The notes: generated from the sequence alone by a model not told the origin. A DNA stretch of 38,252 nucleotides from Bacteroides sp. (GCA_019416685.1 DXWV01000084.1:1-38252); one strand, 5' to 3'; positions 1 to 8,649 are shown, numbered from the stretch's first letter. Program-made: numbers and translations.

Positions 1-487
1 TGATGCAAAAGAAAAGATACCAAAAGAAAAAATCAAGGCTGCATTTCCTCCGCTACTACACTACGGTGCAAAGCTAAAGGGGCTCGAACTCGCTTCGCTC
101 AGACAATCGCCCCTTCTTACGCTTTTCACCTCCGTTCCGTCTGACGCTGCGGAAATGAGGCCGGGGGACCCATTCGGATGATAGCATACAATGCTTGTTG
201 TAACTAAAGAAGTATGCTATATTACATTAATTATATTGCAATATGTTTACTTTTTAATATCACATATCTCTTCTCCTCCCTAAACCTCAGTATCCGTTGA
301 TGGACGGCTCCGGCCTCATTTTTTCTCCGTCAAGCGAACGCCCGCAGTGAAGCGTCAAAAAGGGGCGATTGTTTGAGCGAAGCGAGTTCGAGCCCCTTTA
401 GCGGAACGAAGGAAGTGAGTAGGAGAAAAAATGCAGCCTTGATCCTTTCTTTTGGTATCTTTTCTTTCGCATCAAGGCGAAAGAAAA
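1..487. repeat. Large imperfect inverted repeat downstream of hisG
   Basis: Bases 1-~175 are matched, as reverse complement, by ~303-487. The best-conserved blocks are the outer end (AAAGAAAAGATACCAAAAGA), the motif ATCAAGGCTGCATT, the block around GGGGCTCGAACTCGCTTCGC and the inner end ATGAGGCCGG. The arms differ by substitutions and small indels, so they behave like two diverged copies of one dispersed element in opposite orientation around a ~130-bp AT-rich spacer. The spacer holds a smaller perfect hairpin, ATAGCATAC at 181-189 and GTATGCTAT at 212-220. The left arm starts at the window edge and may continue beyond it. It lies directly behind the hisG stop, so transcripts of the his operon would run into it. 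I see no protein-coding capacity. Confidence 0.75.
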
Positions 488-497
488 GTACACCTCA

Positions 498-1355
498 TCA
501 TAGTATCATCTTCTCTATCGGCAACACCAATATTCCCTCAGCTCCCAGCGCTTTCAGTTTTCCGATAATCTCCCAGAAGCGTTTTTCATCAAGTACCGTA
601 TGTACAGAGCACCACCCCTCCTGCGCCAGTGGCATCACCGTCGGACTCTTCATACCAGGTAGCACAGCTACAATCTCCTCCAACTTATCCTTCGGAGCAT
701 TCATCAGCACGTATTTTTTATCCTCTGCTGTTTTCACAGCATCCATACGAAACAGCAATTCATTCAGAATCTCCTTCTTCTCATCACACATGTTCTTGTT
801 ACCAATCAGCAGTGCTTCTGATTTCATCACTACTTCCACTTCTTTCAAACGGTTGCTTACCAATGTAGACCCCGAACTAACAATATCAAAAATAGCATCT
901 GCCAACCCAATACCGGGAGCTACCTCCACCGAACCGGTAATGACATGTACCTCTGCACTTACCCCTTTTTCCTTCATGTACTTCTCCAGAATCACCGGAT
1001 AAGAAGTAGCAATCTTCTTTCCATTGAACCACTCCACACCCGGATAGTCTATATCCTTCGGCATAGCCAGTGACAAACGGCATTTACTGAAACCGAGGCG
1101 TTTAATAATCTCTGCTTCCTCTCCTTTTTCTGCAAACTCATTCTCTCCCACGATGCCCAGATCTGCCACACCCGTAGCCACCGACTGAGGAATATCGTCA
1201 TCCCGGAGGAACAACACCTCTACCGGAAAGTTAGATGACTGCACCAACAATGTACGTTTTGTAGCGCTTAATTTAATGTCTGATTCTTCTAAAAGAGCCA
1301 TTGTTTCTTCAAACAAACGACCTTTAGCTTGTACTGCAATTCTTAATAAACACAT
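498..1355 (-). CDS. hisG: ATP phosphoribosyltransferase HisG (long form)
   Basis: It catalyses the first step of histidine biosynthesis, joining ATP and PRPP to give phosphoribosyl-ATP in the cytoplasm. The 285-residue protein begins with the family N-terminus (LRIAVQAKGRL) and carries the PRPP-binding signature around residues 150-170 (GLADAIFDIVSSGSTL). The length and the tail after about residue 210 fit the long, hexameric form with a C-terminal ACT-like regulatory domain, which binds histidine in known members and needs no HisZ. The ATG at 1355 is the first after a long leader. Regulation is visible: promoter, His-rich leader peptide and terminator lie at 1386-1560. A large inverted repeat follows the stop; whether hisD and hisC lie beyond cannot be seen. 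Confidence 0.95.
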   Translation of the reverse strand: MCLLRIAVQAKGRLFEETMALLEESDIKLSATKRTLLVQSSNFPVEVLFLRDDDIPQSVATGVADLGIVGENEFAEKGEEAEIIKRLGFSKCRLSLAMPKDIDYPGVEWFNGKKIATSYPVILEKYMKEKGVSAEVHVITGSVEVAPGIGLADAIFDIVSSGSTLVSNRLKEVEVVMKSEALLIGNKNMCDEKKEILNELLFRMDAVKTAEDKKYVLMNAPKDKLEEIVAVLPGMKSPTVMPLAQEGWCSVHTVLDEKRFWEIIGKLKALGAEGILVLPIEKMIL

Positions 1356-1385
1356 AATTTTATTTGTTATTTTACGATTAACGAT

Positions 1386-1419
1386 TAAAATAAAAAAGGC
1401 TCACCTCATCGGCAAGCCT
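1386..1419 (-). terminator. His-operon attenuator terminator
   Basis: On the minus strand AGGCTTGCC pairs with GGTGAGCCT (1411-1419 with 1397-1405, two G-U pairs) around a GATGA loop and runs into TTTTTTATTTT (1396-1386). This is an intrinsic terminator located after the leader peptide and before the hisG start. Its upstream arm and loop (1408-1415) can instead pair with 1456-1463, which would break it. It is most likely the attenuator of the operon. Confidence 0.85.
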
Positions 1420-1455
1420 CGTTTTTATATTATACATACACAATATCATACACGC

Positions 1456-1463
1456 CCACCGAT
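1456..1463 (-). promoter_or_regulatory. Candidate antiterminator arm of the his leader
   Basis: The minus-strand octamer ATCGGTGG sits immediately after the leader-peptide stop codon. It can pair throughout with TTGCCGAT at 1408-1415 (with G-U pairs), the upstream arm and loop of the terminator. A ribosome stalled on the His codons would leave it free to form the antiterminator; a ribosome reaching the stop codon would cover it. The pairing is seen in the sequence; the mechanism is inferred from classical his attenuation. Confidence 0.6.
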
Positions 1464-1508
1464 TTATTCGTTAGGAAAATGATGATGATGTGTAGTTGTA
1501 TATTTCAT
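1464..1508 (-). CDS. hisL: His operon leader peptide (14 aa, HHHH)
   Basis: The short frame encodes MKYTTTHHHHFPNE, with four consecutive CAT histidine codons at 1479-1490 and a TAA at 1464-1466. It begins about 14 nt after the likely transcription start of the promoter at 1529-1560 and is followed by a terminator and then hisG. A run of histidine codons in that position is the hallmark of a ribosome-mediated attenuation leader. It is shorter and has fewer His codons than the enterobacterial hisL (seven in a row), and shares no obvious sequence with it, so the symbol is given by function. Confidence 0.85.
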   Translation of the reverse strand: MKYTTTHHHHFPNE

Positions 1509-1528
1509 ATTTTTGTTCTTTACAGCGA

Positions 1529-1560
1529 CAAAAGTAAAGCATTCCATTCAAACCTCCAAA
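1529..1560 (-). promoter_or_regulatory. Promoter of the his leader and hisG
   Basis: On the minus strand TTTG (1560-1557) is followed after exactly 20 bp by TACTTTTG (1536-1529), matching the Bacteroides primary-sigma consensus (TTTG, 19-21 bp, TAnnTTTG). Transcription would start near 1522, about 14 nt before the leader-peptide ATG. Confidence 0.8.
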
Positions 1561-1589
1561 CAATTATCACAAAAAGTTCGATTTTAATT

Positions 1590-2081
1590 TCAAATTAAAG
1601 GAAGAATTTCTTCAGATTCTACTTCGCACGAAGAAAAGTGCATTTCATCTTTCGACTTCTCCTGCGAGAAAGTGAAATATGTACAAAGTGCTTCCGTACA
1701 AATTTCGCCTGCCTCATTATAAAGCTTTGCATCTACCAATACAATATTACGCTTTACTTCACGGATAGATGCCCGTAATACCACATGTGAATCTTTTGTA
1801 CTGATTGACTTGCGATAACGTGTCTCCATCTTCGAAGTAACCCCCGTAGTTTGTAACTTCCGAAGAATGACCCAGGCACATATTTCATCCAGTAATACAG
1901 ACTGAATACCTCCATGCAATGTATCAATCCAGCCTTGATATTCCGGACGTGGTTTCCAAATACTAACTACTTCATCACCATCTTCATAAAACTCCATCTT
2001 GAGCCCTGCCTCATTATTTGGAGCACAGCCAAAACAATTATACCCTTTCAGTCCCTTCCATGGGTTGATAATCTTTTTCAT
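1590..2081 (-). CDS. PaaI-like hotdog-fold thioesterase
   Basis: This 163-residue protein carries the hotdog thioesterase motif LHGGIQSVLLDE at about residues 55-66, where HGG and the following acidic residue form the active-site region in PaaI/4HBT enzymes. It probably hydrolyses an acyl-CoA or acyl-ACP thioester in the cytoplasm; the substrate cannot be read from sequence. The N-terminus has FGCAPNNEAGL, a short conserved stretch found in this subgroup. It starts 14 bp after the stop of the YD-repeat gene on the same strand, so the two are probably co-transcribed. The C-terminal ~25 residues are acidic and look like a disordered tail. Confidence 0.85.
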   Translation of the reverse strand: MKKIINPWKGLKGYNCFGCAPNNEAGLKMEFYEDGDEVVSIWKPRPEYQGWIDTLHGGIQSVLLDEICAWVILRKLQTTGVTSKMETRYRKSISTKDSHVVLRASIREVKRNIVLVDAKLYNEAGEICTEALCTYFTFSQEKSKDEMHFSSCEVESEEILPLI

Positions 2082-2095
2082 ATTATTTATCCTTG

Positions 2096-3667
2096 TTATT
2101 TATAGTACACATACTCACGTTCTTCGTAAAGTACCGGAACATCATTGAAAAATTTCACCCGTTTTCTCCAGTTACCATGCTCATCATTATAAAACTTATA
2201 GACATATTCTACCTCTGCCTGTCCCTGGACTGGTTCAGTTCCTGAAACAACTTCGCCACGGGTACTATATTTATAAGTATAGTGTTGAATATTCTGAGGC
2301 AGTCCTCTCCACTCTTCTGCAATACGTCCGCGACTGTTCCACTCATACTTCAACGGCTCATACTCCTCACCTTCTTCCTGGTGAAAAAGAATATCTTTGG
2401 CAATCAGCAGACCGGCAGAATCATATTTATAACGAAACTCACTAAACTTAGAACCTTCTTTGCAGAACCACATCTCACTGATACAATTCCCTTCTATATC
2501 ATAACGGAATACACCTTTGCGTAACACCTCACCATTGGCATCCTGCAATGATTTGTTCTTCAAACGCCCCTTCGAATCATATGACCACTGAACTGTATTC
2601 AATAATTTCCCTGTCGCAGATTTTATTATCTCTTCAAGAATATTACCTTCTTTATCATAAATGCATTCTGTAATTTCGCCTGCCACACCTATATCCGAGT
2701 AAGATTGCTCTAAGGTCTTTCTACCCTCATTATTAAATTCACAGTGGAAGAAAGTACCCTGCTTTCTGCCTTTATCAATGCTACCTGGTCCTTTGGGAAT
2801 AGCCACATATGAGCTTTGGGATACTGATTTCACCCGGCCATTCAACAGCATCTTCTCCCAATCCGTATCTTGTCCGGCATATTCAATCGTACGCATAATA
2901 ATAAATTCCGGATTCACTCCATCATATTCCGTTCGTTTTATCCAGTTCCCATATGCATCATAATCAAAATCCACCTTTTTATTCTTCGGCACTTTAGGCT
3001 GCATTGAACTTCCTTCAGAGAAACGTTTCAAAGCAATCGTATCTCTTTTATCAAATGGACGGCTTTTCTTACCCACCTTTGGAAAAGCAGAATCGTCTTC
3101 CATTACTTCTTTTATTCGTCCATCTTCATCATAAACAATTTCTGTCACACAATGGTTTTTCGTTTTCTTTCCATCATTCATTCTTGTTGATATACCTTCG
3201 GAGATTCGCTTTACTATTTTGTCATTTTCATTACGCAAAATAGCAGTCTCCCCAACTACATTCCGGTCGGCATCCAATGTCACTTTCCGGTTTAAGCGTC
3301 CCCGGTCATCATAATCATACTGGTAAATTCTCGTTATCCCACCCTGCTTTACGGAGGCTGTTATCTCCTCTTTAATCTTTCCGTCATTATCGTATACATA
3401 AAGAAGTTTGTTTTTAGCACTCCCATCAGGATTCAACAAGTTCTCTACCGCTTTCCGTCCCTGATTATCATACCTCACAAAGTGAATCTGGGAAACAATA
3501 GGACCAATAGTCCATACCGTATCTTTAAGAACAGCTTTATATGTAGAAGTACGGGTAGATTTAAAAAGTGGAACTTCCTGCTGCGTTTGGGCAAAAACCG
3601 ACATTGCAGCCATTCCTGAAAAAAGAAAGAATATCCTCCTCCAATATAACGAAACTTGATTTTTCAT
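2096..3667 (-). CDS. Secreted YD-repeat (RHS-like) protein
   Basis: The 523-residue protein opens with a signal peptide ending FAQ (about residue 27). The rest is a run of imperfect YD-type repeats such as YDNDGKIKEE, YDDRGRLNRK, YDAYGNWIKR, YDKEGNILEE, YDSKGRLKNK and YDSAGLLIAK, each about 20-40 residues apart. These repeats build extended beta-sheet shells in RHS and teneurin proteins. It is far shorter than a polymorphic toxin, and I see no RHS core PxxxxDPxG motif and no separate C-terminal toxin domain, so a stand-alone cell-surface or periplasmic repeat protein is likelier. A -7 box (TATATTTG, 3723-3716 minus) lies about 50 bp upstream of the ATG. Confidence 0.8.
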   Translation of the reverse strand: MKNQVSLYWRRIFFLFSGMAAMSVFAQTQQEVPLFKSTRTSTYKAVLKDTVWTIGPIVSQIHFVRYDNQGRKAVENLLNPDGSAKNKLLYVYDNDGKIKEEITASVKQGGITRIYQYDYDDRGRLNRKVTLDADRNVVGETAILRNENDKIVKRISEGISTRMNDGKKTKNHCVTEIVYDEDGRIKEVMEDDSAFPKVGKKSRPFDKRDTIALKRFSEGSSMQPKVPKNKKVDFDYDAYGNWIKRTEYDGVNPEFIIMRTIEYAGQDTDWEKMLLNGRVKSVSQSSYVAIPKGPGSIDKGRKQGTFFHCEFNNEGRKTLEQSYSDIGVAGEITECIYDKEGNILEEIIKSATGKLLNTVQWSYDSKGRLKNKSLQDANGEVLRKGVFRYDIEGNCISEMWFCKEGSKFSEFRYKYDSAGLLIAKDILFHQEEGEEYEPLKYEWNSRGRIAEEWRGLPQNIQHYTYKYSTRGEVVSGTEPVQGQAEVEYVYKFYNDEHGNWRKRVKFFNDVPVLYEEREYVYYK

Positions 3668-4092
3668 ATGGTATTATTTTAGTCAAACTCTCATCACACC
3701 GATGATGGAGCGTTACAAATATAAATGATAATCCCGAAAAAATGCCATTATAGGGATTAAAAGTATTTTTCAGGCAAAAAAGTACACTTAACAATATACT
3801 TCTGAGAAAGATATCAATACAATATAACCAATTGATATATTACTACATTAATTTATAAAGGAGAAACCATATTAAACAACTATTACCCGCTATTTCAAGA
3901 AGCTTTTTATCTTTATCAATTTTTAACCATAAAAACAGTTGTGTTTTTGAAAACAAATATCAACGGTTTATGTTCTCTCATGACAACGCCTGAGAATCAC
4001 TCCAGGCCTGTTATAAGGCTACCATTTCCGGGAACCAAATGTTTTGGCGATTCTATTTTACAGCATTTTAGTAATATAAAAAAAGTGACGTT
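3668..4092. promoter_or_regulatory. Divergent spacer with two candidate promoters
   Basis: This 425-bp AT-rich region separates the minus-strand YD-repeat gene from the plus-strand pilus operon. Leftward, TATATTTG (3723-3716 minus) fits a -7 box but has no clear -33 partner. Rightward, TTTG at 3946-3949 and TATGTTCT at 3969-3976, 19 bp apart, make a moderate promoter that would leave a leader of about 110 nt. I saw no inverted repeats flanking the promoter that would suggest a phase-variable switch. Confidence 0.45.
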
Positions 4093-4956
4093 ATGAGTAA
4101 AGGAGCACATAGTTTCTGCATGGTAGTTTTACTGGTTTTTATAGCCAGTTCATGCATCAAAGATACCCTACCGGAGTGCCCGCCTCAACTGGTTGTAAAG
4201 TTAGTCATTAAAGATACTAACTATTTTAATATAGCACAGTTTAGTGAACTATCTCCCGAGGATGCGTCACAACCCTTCATTCATTTCTCCGGAACAATCT
4301 GCTATATCCTGACCGATTTAACTACCGGACAAGTAGTGCGTCAGTCTGATATAATAGCACCAATGGACAACACTCCGGATTTTTCAATTTCCTTCAACGA
4401 TTTGCCCGAAGGAAAATACGAACTATTGGTCTGGGGTAACATTACAAAAGATATTCCTTTAGGAATTCTTCATCAGAACGGATTGGAACACACCGATATA
4501 TATACCGGACATACCCGACTCACAGTCATGTCTCAAAATCAAGGACAAACCCTGGAACTGGAAAGAGCAAAAGGTAAGCTGGTTATATTCTGTCGTAATT
4601 TCCCCACCGAAGTTACCCAAATGAGCCTGACGCTTGCTCCTGTATATCAAGCAGCAGATGCATTTCTCAACTATCAGGGAAGTACGAACATACGGAAAAC
4701 GACAGGAATCCAAACAATCAATGGAACTTTTGCAGCTCCCACCCCTCAGGGAGGTTCTACAAAACTGGACCTAAGTTTTTTTACAAATACTCGTGCGATG
4801 GCACCCGTACTGACTGTCCCTCAAATGGACATAACGATGCGTCGTAATGAAATATCGGCTGTTGCCGTAGACTATGATGCACCAGGCAATGCCTTGGAAA
4901 TATGGACTTTTATTAATGGTGAATGGAGTATGCTTCATCATCTTGATATAAAATAA
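4093..4956 (+). CDS. Mfa2/FimB-like fimbrial anchor lipoprotein
   Basis: The 287-residue protein has a lipoprotein signal with the acceptor Cys at residue 21 (IASSC) and the pattern C-x-x-D-x6-CP that opens Mfa2/FimB-type anchor subunits (fimbrillin-associated anchor family). These subunits sit in the outer membrane at the base of type V pili and limit their length. Unlike the next three genes it has no Arg processing site near the N-terminus, which suits an anchor that keeps its lipid. It is the first gene of the operon, 43 bp ahead of the pilin start. A 5' fragment of a very similar gene lies at 21574. The family call rests on the N-terminal pattern and context. Confidence 0.75.
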   Translation: MSKGAHSFCMVVLLVFIASSCIKDTLPECPPQLVVKLVIKDTNYFNIAQFSELSPEDASQPFIHFSGTICYILTDLTTGQVVRQSDIIAPMDNTPDFSISFNDLPEGKYELLVWGNITKDIPLGILHQNGLEHTDIYTGHTRLTVMSQNQGQTLELERAKGKLVIFCRNFPTEVTQMSLTLAPVYQAADAFLNYQGSTNIRKTTGIQTINGTFAAPTPQGGSTKLDLSFFTNTRAMAPVLTVPQMDITMRRNEISAVAVDYDAPGNALEIWTFINGEWSMLHHLDIK

Positions 4957-4999
4957 TTTGTTTTTTCTATCTATTCATTTAACTAAACTTTTTTACATC

Positions 5000-6070
5000 A
5001 TGAAAAAATTAATGTTTCTTGCAATGGCGAGCGCTTTTCTGTTCGCATGCTCCGAGAGTGATGACCCTTCACCAGTTGTTGATAATAGCATCCCCGAAGG
5101 AAGTGTAGTATTCGATATCTCAACCGTAAACAAGCTAAACAACGGTATGAGTCGTGGAAATGTCTACAGTCAGGAAGCCACCCAGCACGTCACCCGTGTT
5201 TCGGTTTATGCTTTCTCTAATAACGGTTCCGATTATGTATATGCTAAAACATACGACATTAGCGGATGGTCAGATGGTACTACATTTAAACGCTACGTAG
5301 TGGCCGAAGGTGATAAGTTGCCTGCAGGTGATTACAAATTCTTGGCCGTTGGACGCGATGCTACAGACTTGTTTACTGTTACAGCTCCTTCTGCAGGACA
5401 ATCTTACTCCGGCATGATGGCAACTATTACTCAGAGTGGGAATGAGTCTGAAATTTTTTCAGGTACCACTACTGCCCAAGTACTGGATAAAGGTAGCCGC
5501 GTGAGCATTGAAATGACCCGTAAAGTAGCAGGTGTTCTGGGATACTTCAAGAATGTGCCTCAAATCTTAGACGGAAAAACGGTGAACTTCCTTCGTTTGA
5601 GCGCAAGTAACTCTAACCAACAAGTGAATCTGACAAATGGTGTGGGAGTTAATACCAGTCCGACTGCTTACAATATTATCGACCTCGACCTCTCCGGACA
5701 AACGGTGACCAATGGAATTTATACAGGTAATGACCTCTCTGCACAAGGCGTGGTAAAGGTTGCCAACTCTCAACTGAGTGGTTCTTATTTCATGCCGGTC
5801 AGCTCCGTAACGCTTACCCTCGGATTATACGAAGCCAACGGAAATGCAATCAAAACATGGAGTGTACAAGATACCGGTGGGGTAACAACCTTTAACATCC
5901 TGGCAAATCATTTCTATTCTCTCGGAATGAAAGCACAGGCAGGAAATGTAAACGGTGGTACTGATGACCCGGGAGATGACGATGATCCTATCGACTTATT
6001 GACCGACCAGAACATCGTCGTAAGCATCAGCCCCGCCTGGGAACTTATCCATAATCTGGTTATACAATAA
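5000..6070 (+). CDS. Fimbrillin, probable major type V pilin
   Basis: I chose the ATG at 5000 because it gives a lipoprotein signal with Cys at residue 17 (AFLFAC); reading further upstream adds a non-signal sequence. The mature region has an Arg at residue 52 in the context SR-GN, where type V pilins are cut by a trypsin-like protease so that a C-terminal donor strand can fill the exposed groove. The C-terminus (DQNIVVSISPAW, then a short tail) is the kind of strand found in FimA/Mfa1-type shaft subunits. At 356 residues it is typical of fimbrillins. Its position directly behind the anchor gene suggests the main shaft subunit. Confidence 0.75.
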   Translation: MKKLMFLAMASAFLFACSESDDPSPVVDNSIPEGSVVFDISTVNKLNNGMSRGNVYSQEATQHVTRVSVYAFSNNGSDYVYAKTYDISGWSDGTTFKRYVVAEGDKLPAGDYKFLAVGRDATDLFTVTAPSAGQSYSGMMATITQSGNESEIFSGTTTAQVLDKGSRVSIEMTRKVAGVLGYFKNVPQILDGKTVNFLRLSASNSNQQVNLTNGVGVNTSPTAYNIIDLDLSGQTVTNGIYTGNDLSAQGVVKVANSQLSGSYFMPVSSVTLTLGLYEANGNAIKTWSVQDTGGVTTFNILANHFYSLGMKAQAGNVNGGTDDPGDDDDPIDLLTDQNIVVSISPAWELIHNLVIQ

Positions 6071-6084
6071 AATACCCTTAAGGA

Positions 6085-7104
6085 ATGGATAGTATAAAAC
6101 ATATTTATGGTCTCATAGTCACTCTGATAGCTGTCCTGATGAGCGCATGCTCCCAAGACGAAGCTATCGGAGTAGCTTCCACGGAGACAATACCCATAGA
6201 ACTTAATATCAAGGACTATAAGGTATTCACCCGTGCACCGGGAGATGTTGCTTCCTCAGTAAACCGTATCCTGATATTGCCTTTCCGTAAAACGAATGAA
6301 GGGCTGACCAATGACGATGCTAATTTCATTCCTGTATACGGTTCAGCAAAACAGATCGACGTAGCCACTTTCCCGAATGTGGTGACAAAGTTAACTCTCA
6401 CGCCGGCAATAACCTATAAGATACTAATCATCGGATACAATCAGAATGACTTTGACTTTACGAATCAAAGTAATCCGTCCCGAAGTTTCAGTATTGGATC
6501 GGTTACAACACCCACGACACTTGCGAACTTCCATCTACAGCCAATGTCACCTACTATCGTTCCGGAGTTTTTTACCTGTATAGGTGAAGGATATATGAAA
6601 GGGCAGTTGACAGGAAGCAGTTTCAAACCAGAGCAAATCAACAGTATCAAAGGTACATTGAAACGCATTGTTAGTGGATTTACGCTGGATATAACTAATA
6701 TTCCGGCTTATGTCACCTCTGTTTCATTAACCGCCGAACAATTAGTGACTGCGAGTCGTACCACCGACGGTATACCAACTGTATGGCAAACGGCCGGTGA
6801 TACCGGCAATAAACTAATCGGCAGTAGAACACCTATAACCGGAAAAGTGAATTTTAACCAATATATATTGGCTATACCGGATGCAAGAAAAACACTCTTC
6901 TATCTGGACATCACTTATGGAGGTGTACCTCAACGCTATACGATGCAAATAGCCAATGAGCCGAATGTAGTTTCGGGTAACCGGATTATTTTTTCTCCTA
7001 ACCATTGGGTAAAGATAACCGGCAATTTTACCAACAGTGGTCTGGTTTTTACCCTGTCCGGCATCATTAATCTGGACGATAATGCCTGGGATGGAATTAT
7101 ATAA
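6085..7104 (+). CDS. FimA-like minor fimbrial subunit lipoprotein
   Basis: The 339-residue protein has a lipobox (LMSAC, Cys 22) and an Arg at residue 50 in FTR-AP, the canonical R/A processing context of type V pilins. The body is rich in Thr, Ser and beta-strand pattern, as expected for the two transthyretin-like domains. It follows the pilin stop by 14 bp and precedes the next subunit by 20 bp, so all are one transcript. It could be an alternative shaft, adaptor or tip subunit; the exact role cannot be told from sequence. Confidence 0.65.
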   Translation: MDSIKHIYGLIVTLIAVLMSACSQDEAIGVASTETIPIELNIKDYKVFTRAPGDVASSVNRILILPFRKTNEGLTNDDANFIPVYGSAKQIDVATFPNVVTKLTLTPAITYKILIIGYNQNDFDFTNQSNPSRSFSIGSVTTPTTLANFHLQPMSPTIVPEFFTCIGEGYMKGQLTGSSFKPEQINSIKGTLKRIVSGFTLDITNIPAYVTSVSLTAEQLVTASRTTDGIPTVWQTAGDTGNKLIGSRTPITGKVNFNQYILAIPDARKTLFYLDITYGGVPQRYTMQIANEPNVVSGNRIIFSPNHWVKITGNFTNSGLVFTLSGIINLDDNAWDGII

Positions 7105-7124
7105 CTATTAAAACAAAAACGGAG

Positions 7125-8633
7125 ATGAGAACAACTCTATTCATAGCAACAGGTATACTCTCTTTATTTCTGCTTGCAGGATGTGAGAAAGATATAGAAG
7201 AGATACAACTTCCACCAACAGAGACATCTGAAAATGTTCCTGAAGGTTATTTCGTTGTAAGCTTTTCACCCGGACAAGACGACGTTACCCGCGCGGCAGT
7301 AACCGGACCTGACGGAAGAGTCCGGCATCTCCGCTATGTAATATATAAATCTACAGGAGAATATGTCAAAGAAAAAGTTGTACTTCAGCCCGTCAATCCT
7401 GTTCCGACATGGCCTTTCAGTGCAGTCAAAGACACACTGCCGAAAGGACAATATACAGCTGTATTTCTGGCGAATGTAGAAAAAACCATGTTCCCCATTC
7501 CGGGGACAGGAGGTAGTACCAGCTATGCCGAAGTACTGACTAATTATAAAACAACTCTGGCCGATGCCCGAATTGTACTACCCAATGCAGAGTTTACTGA
7601 TACTTCTGAATATTACTGGGCTAAAATTAACTTTTCTGATGCCACTCCGCAACCGACTGTGTTACTGCAAAGAATCATCAGTATGCTGAATTTGCACCGC
7701 AACTTTGTAGATGCCCAGACTGCATTAAATAAATTGGAGAATAATATTATCACTCAAATGAAATATGATGATCTTATTCAGACCACTGTCAATGGAGCAC
7801 TTCCGGGATTATTAAAAACGGCATTGGATTTAGGTGTTGTAGGCAATTTGGTATACGGAGTTGTAGGAGGTTTGGACGGAGCAGTCAATCTTGTGAAGAA
7901 TGTCCTGCTGGTTCCTGTTACCAATGCTCTCCACACATTATTATTGCAGCAACTCACCAATCAAATAGGAATGGCTCTGACCGGGAATGCCAATCAGCAA
8001 GGAGCCCTGGCCGGATTGGGAGTCTTGTTGAATCCATGGGCCACTAATGAGGCACATACAGCCATTGTTACAATCCGGAATTTTCCAAAGACGATGGATC
8101 TAAACCTGAAGGTAAAAGACTATTATACAGGTGATCAACGCTTCAGATATACTTTTACCGGGGGAAGTGTATATGACGAAAAGGATATCCTTATCAAAGG
8201 ATTTAACGGAACATTTGATGTACGTCGTATCAATGTGATCAAACAAGGACTTATCTCCGGATTAGTCGTAGATCAGATCATAGACAGTTCTCTATTACTA
8301 AACGGAGCATTTATTGATATTACAGATCCTATACAAGCTATCGTTGAGACAAATTACAGATATAAAGCCGATTACTCATTTGTGGATCTGGGTCTGAAAT
8401 CATATACGGCACAGACAGATGGCAATCACTCGTTAACTCTATCGGTTCGGTTGGGAGATATAGCCAATCTGGATGGTATACTAACAGGTATTCCTGTACT
8501 TGGCCCACTGCTAAATGGAGTCGTTAAAGGATTAGTTGGAAACATCATTGTATCCGTACCTATTAATCTTCCGCTATTAGGAATCGATAATCTGACTTTA
8601 TCGGGTAGTTGGAGTGCAATAACTAAATATTGA
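7125..8633 (+). CDS. Large pilin-like lipoprotein, possible tip subunit
   Basis: The lipobox ends at Cys 20 (LLAGC) and the Arg of a processing site is at residue 56 (VTR-AA), so the N-terminal part is built like the preceding pilins. At 502 residues it is longer than usual for a shaft subunit. The extra length includes a glycine- and leucine-rich hydrophobic stretch at about residues 222-304, and a second such stretch near the C-terminus (about 450-490). Tip subunits of these pili carry an extra adhesive domain, so a tip role is reasonable but unproven. I do not recognise the hydrophobic domain. Confidence 0.55.
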   Translation: MRTTLFIATGILSLFLLAGCEKDIEEIQLPPTETSENVPEGYFVVSFSPGQDDVTRAAVTGPDGRVRHLRYVIYKSTGEYVKEKVVLQPVNPVPTWPFSAVKDTLPKGQYTAVFLANVEKTMFPIPGTGGSTSYAEVLTNYKTTLADARIVLPNAEFTDTSEYYWAKINFSDATPQPTVLLQRIISMLNLHRNFVDAQTALNKLENNIITQMKYDDLIQTTVNGALPGLLKTALDLGVVGNLVYGVVGGLDGAVNLVKNVLLVPVTNALHTLLLQQLTNQIGMALTGNANQQGALAGLGVLLNPWATNEAHTAIVTIRNFPKTMDLNLKVKDYYTGDQRFRYTFTGGSVYDEKDILIKGFNGTFDVRRINVIKQGLISGLVVDQIIDSSLLLNGAFIDITDPIQAIVETNYRYKADYSFVDLGLKSYTAQTDGNHSLTLSVRLGDIANLDGILTGIPVLGPLLNGVVKGLVGNIIVSVPINLPLLGIDNLTLSGSWSAITKY

Positions 8634-8649
8634 ATAAAACCAGAAACAT

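Noticed and set aside
373..1002. A 209-codon open frame on the plus strand
   Set aside because: It overlaps hisG antisense and the inverted repeat, has low-complexity Ser/Phe content and no recognisable domain. It is a shadow of the hisG reading frame.
2096..3667. Polymorphic RHS toxin
   Set aside because: No RHS core motif, no variable C-terminal domain and no immunity gene; the neighbour is a hotdog thioesterase.
3668..4092. Possible invertible promoter for the pilus operon
   Set aside because: No pair of inverted repeats flanks the candidate promoter and no recombinase gene is in the window.
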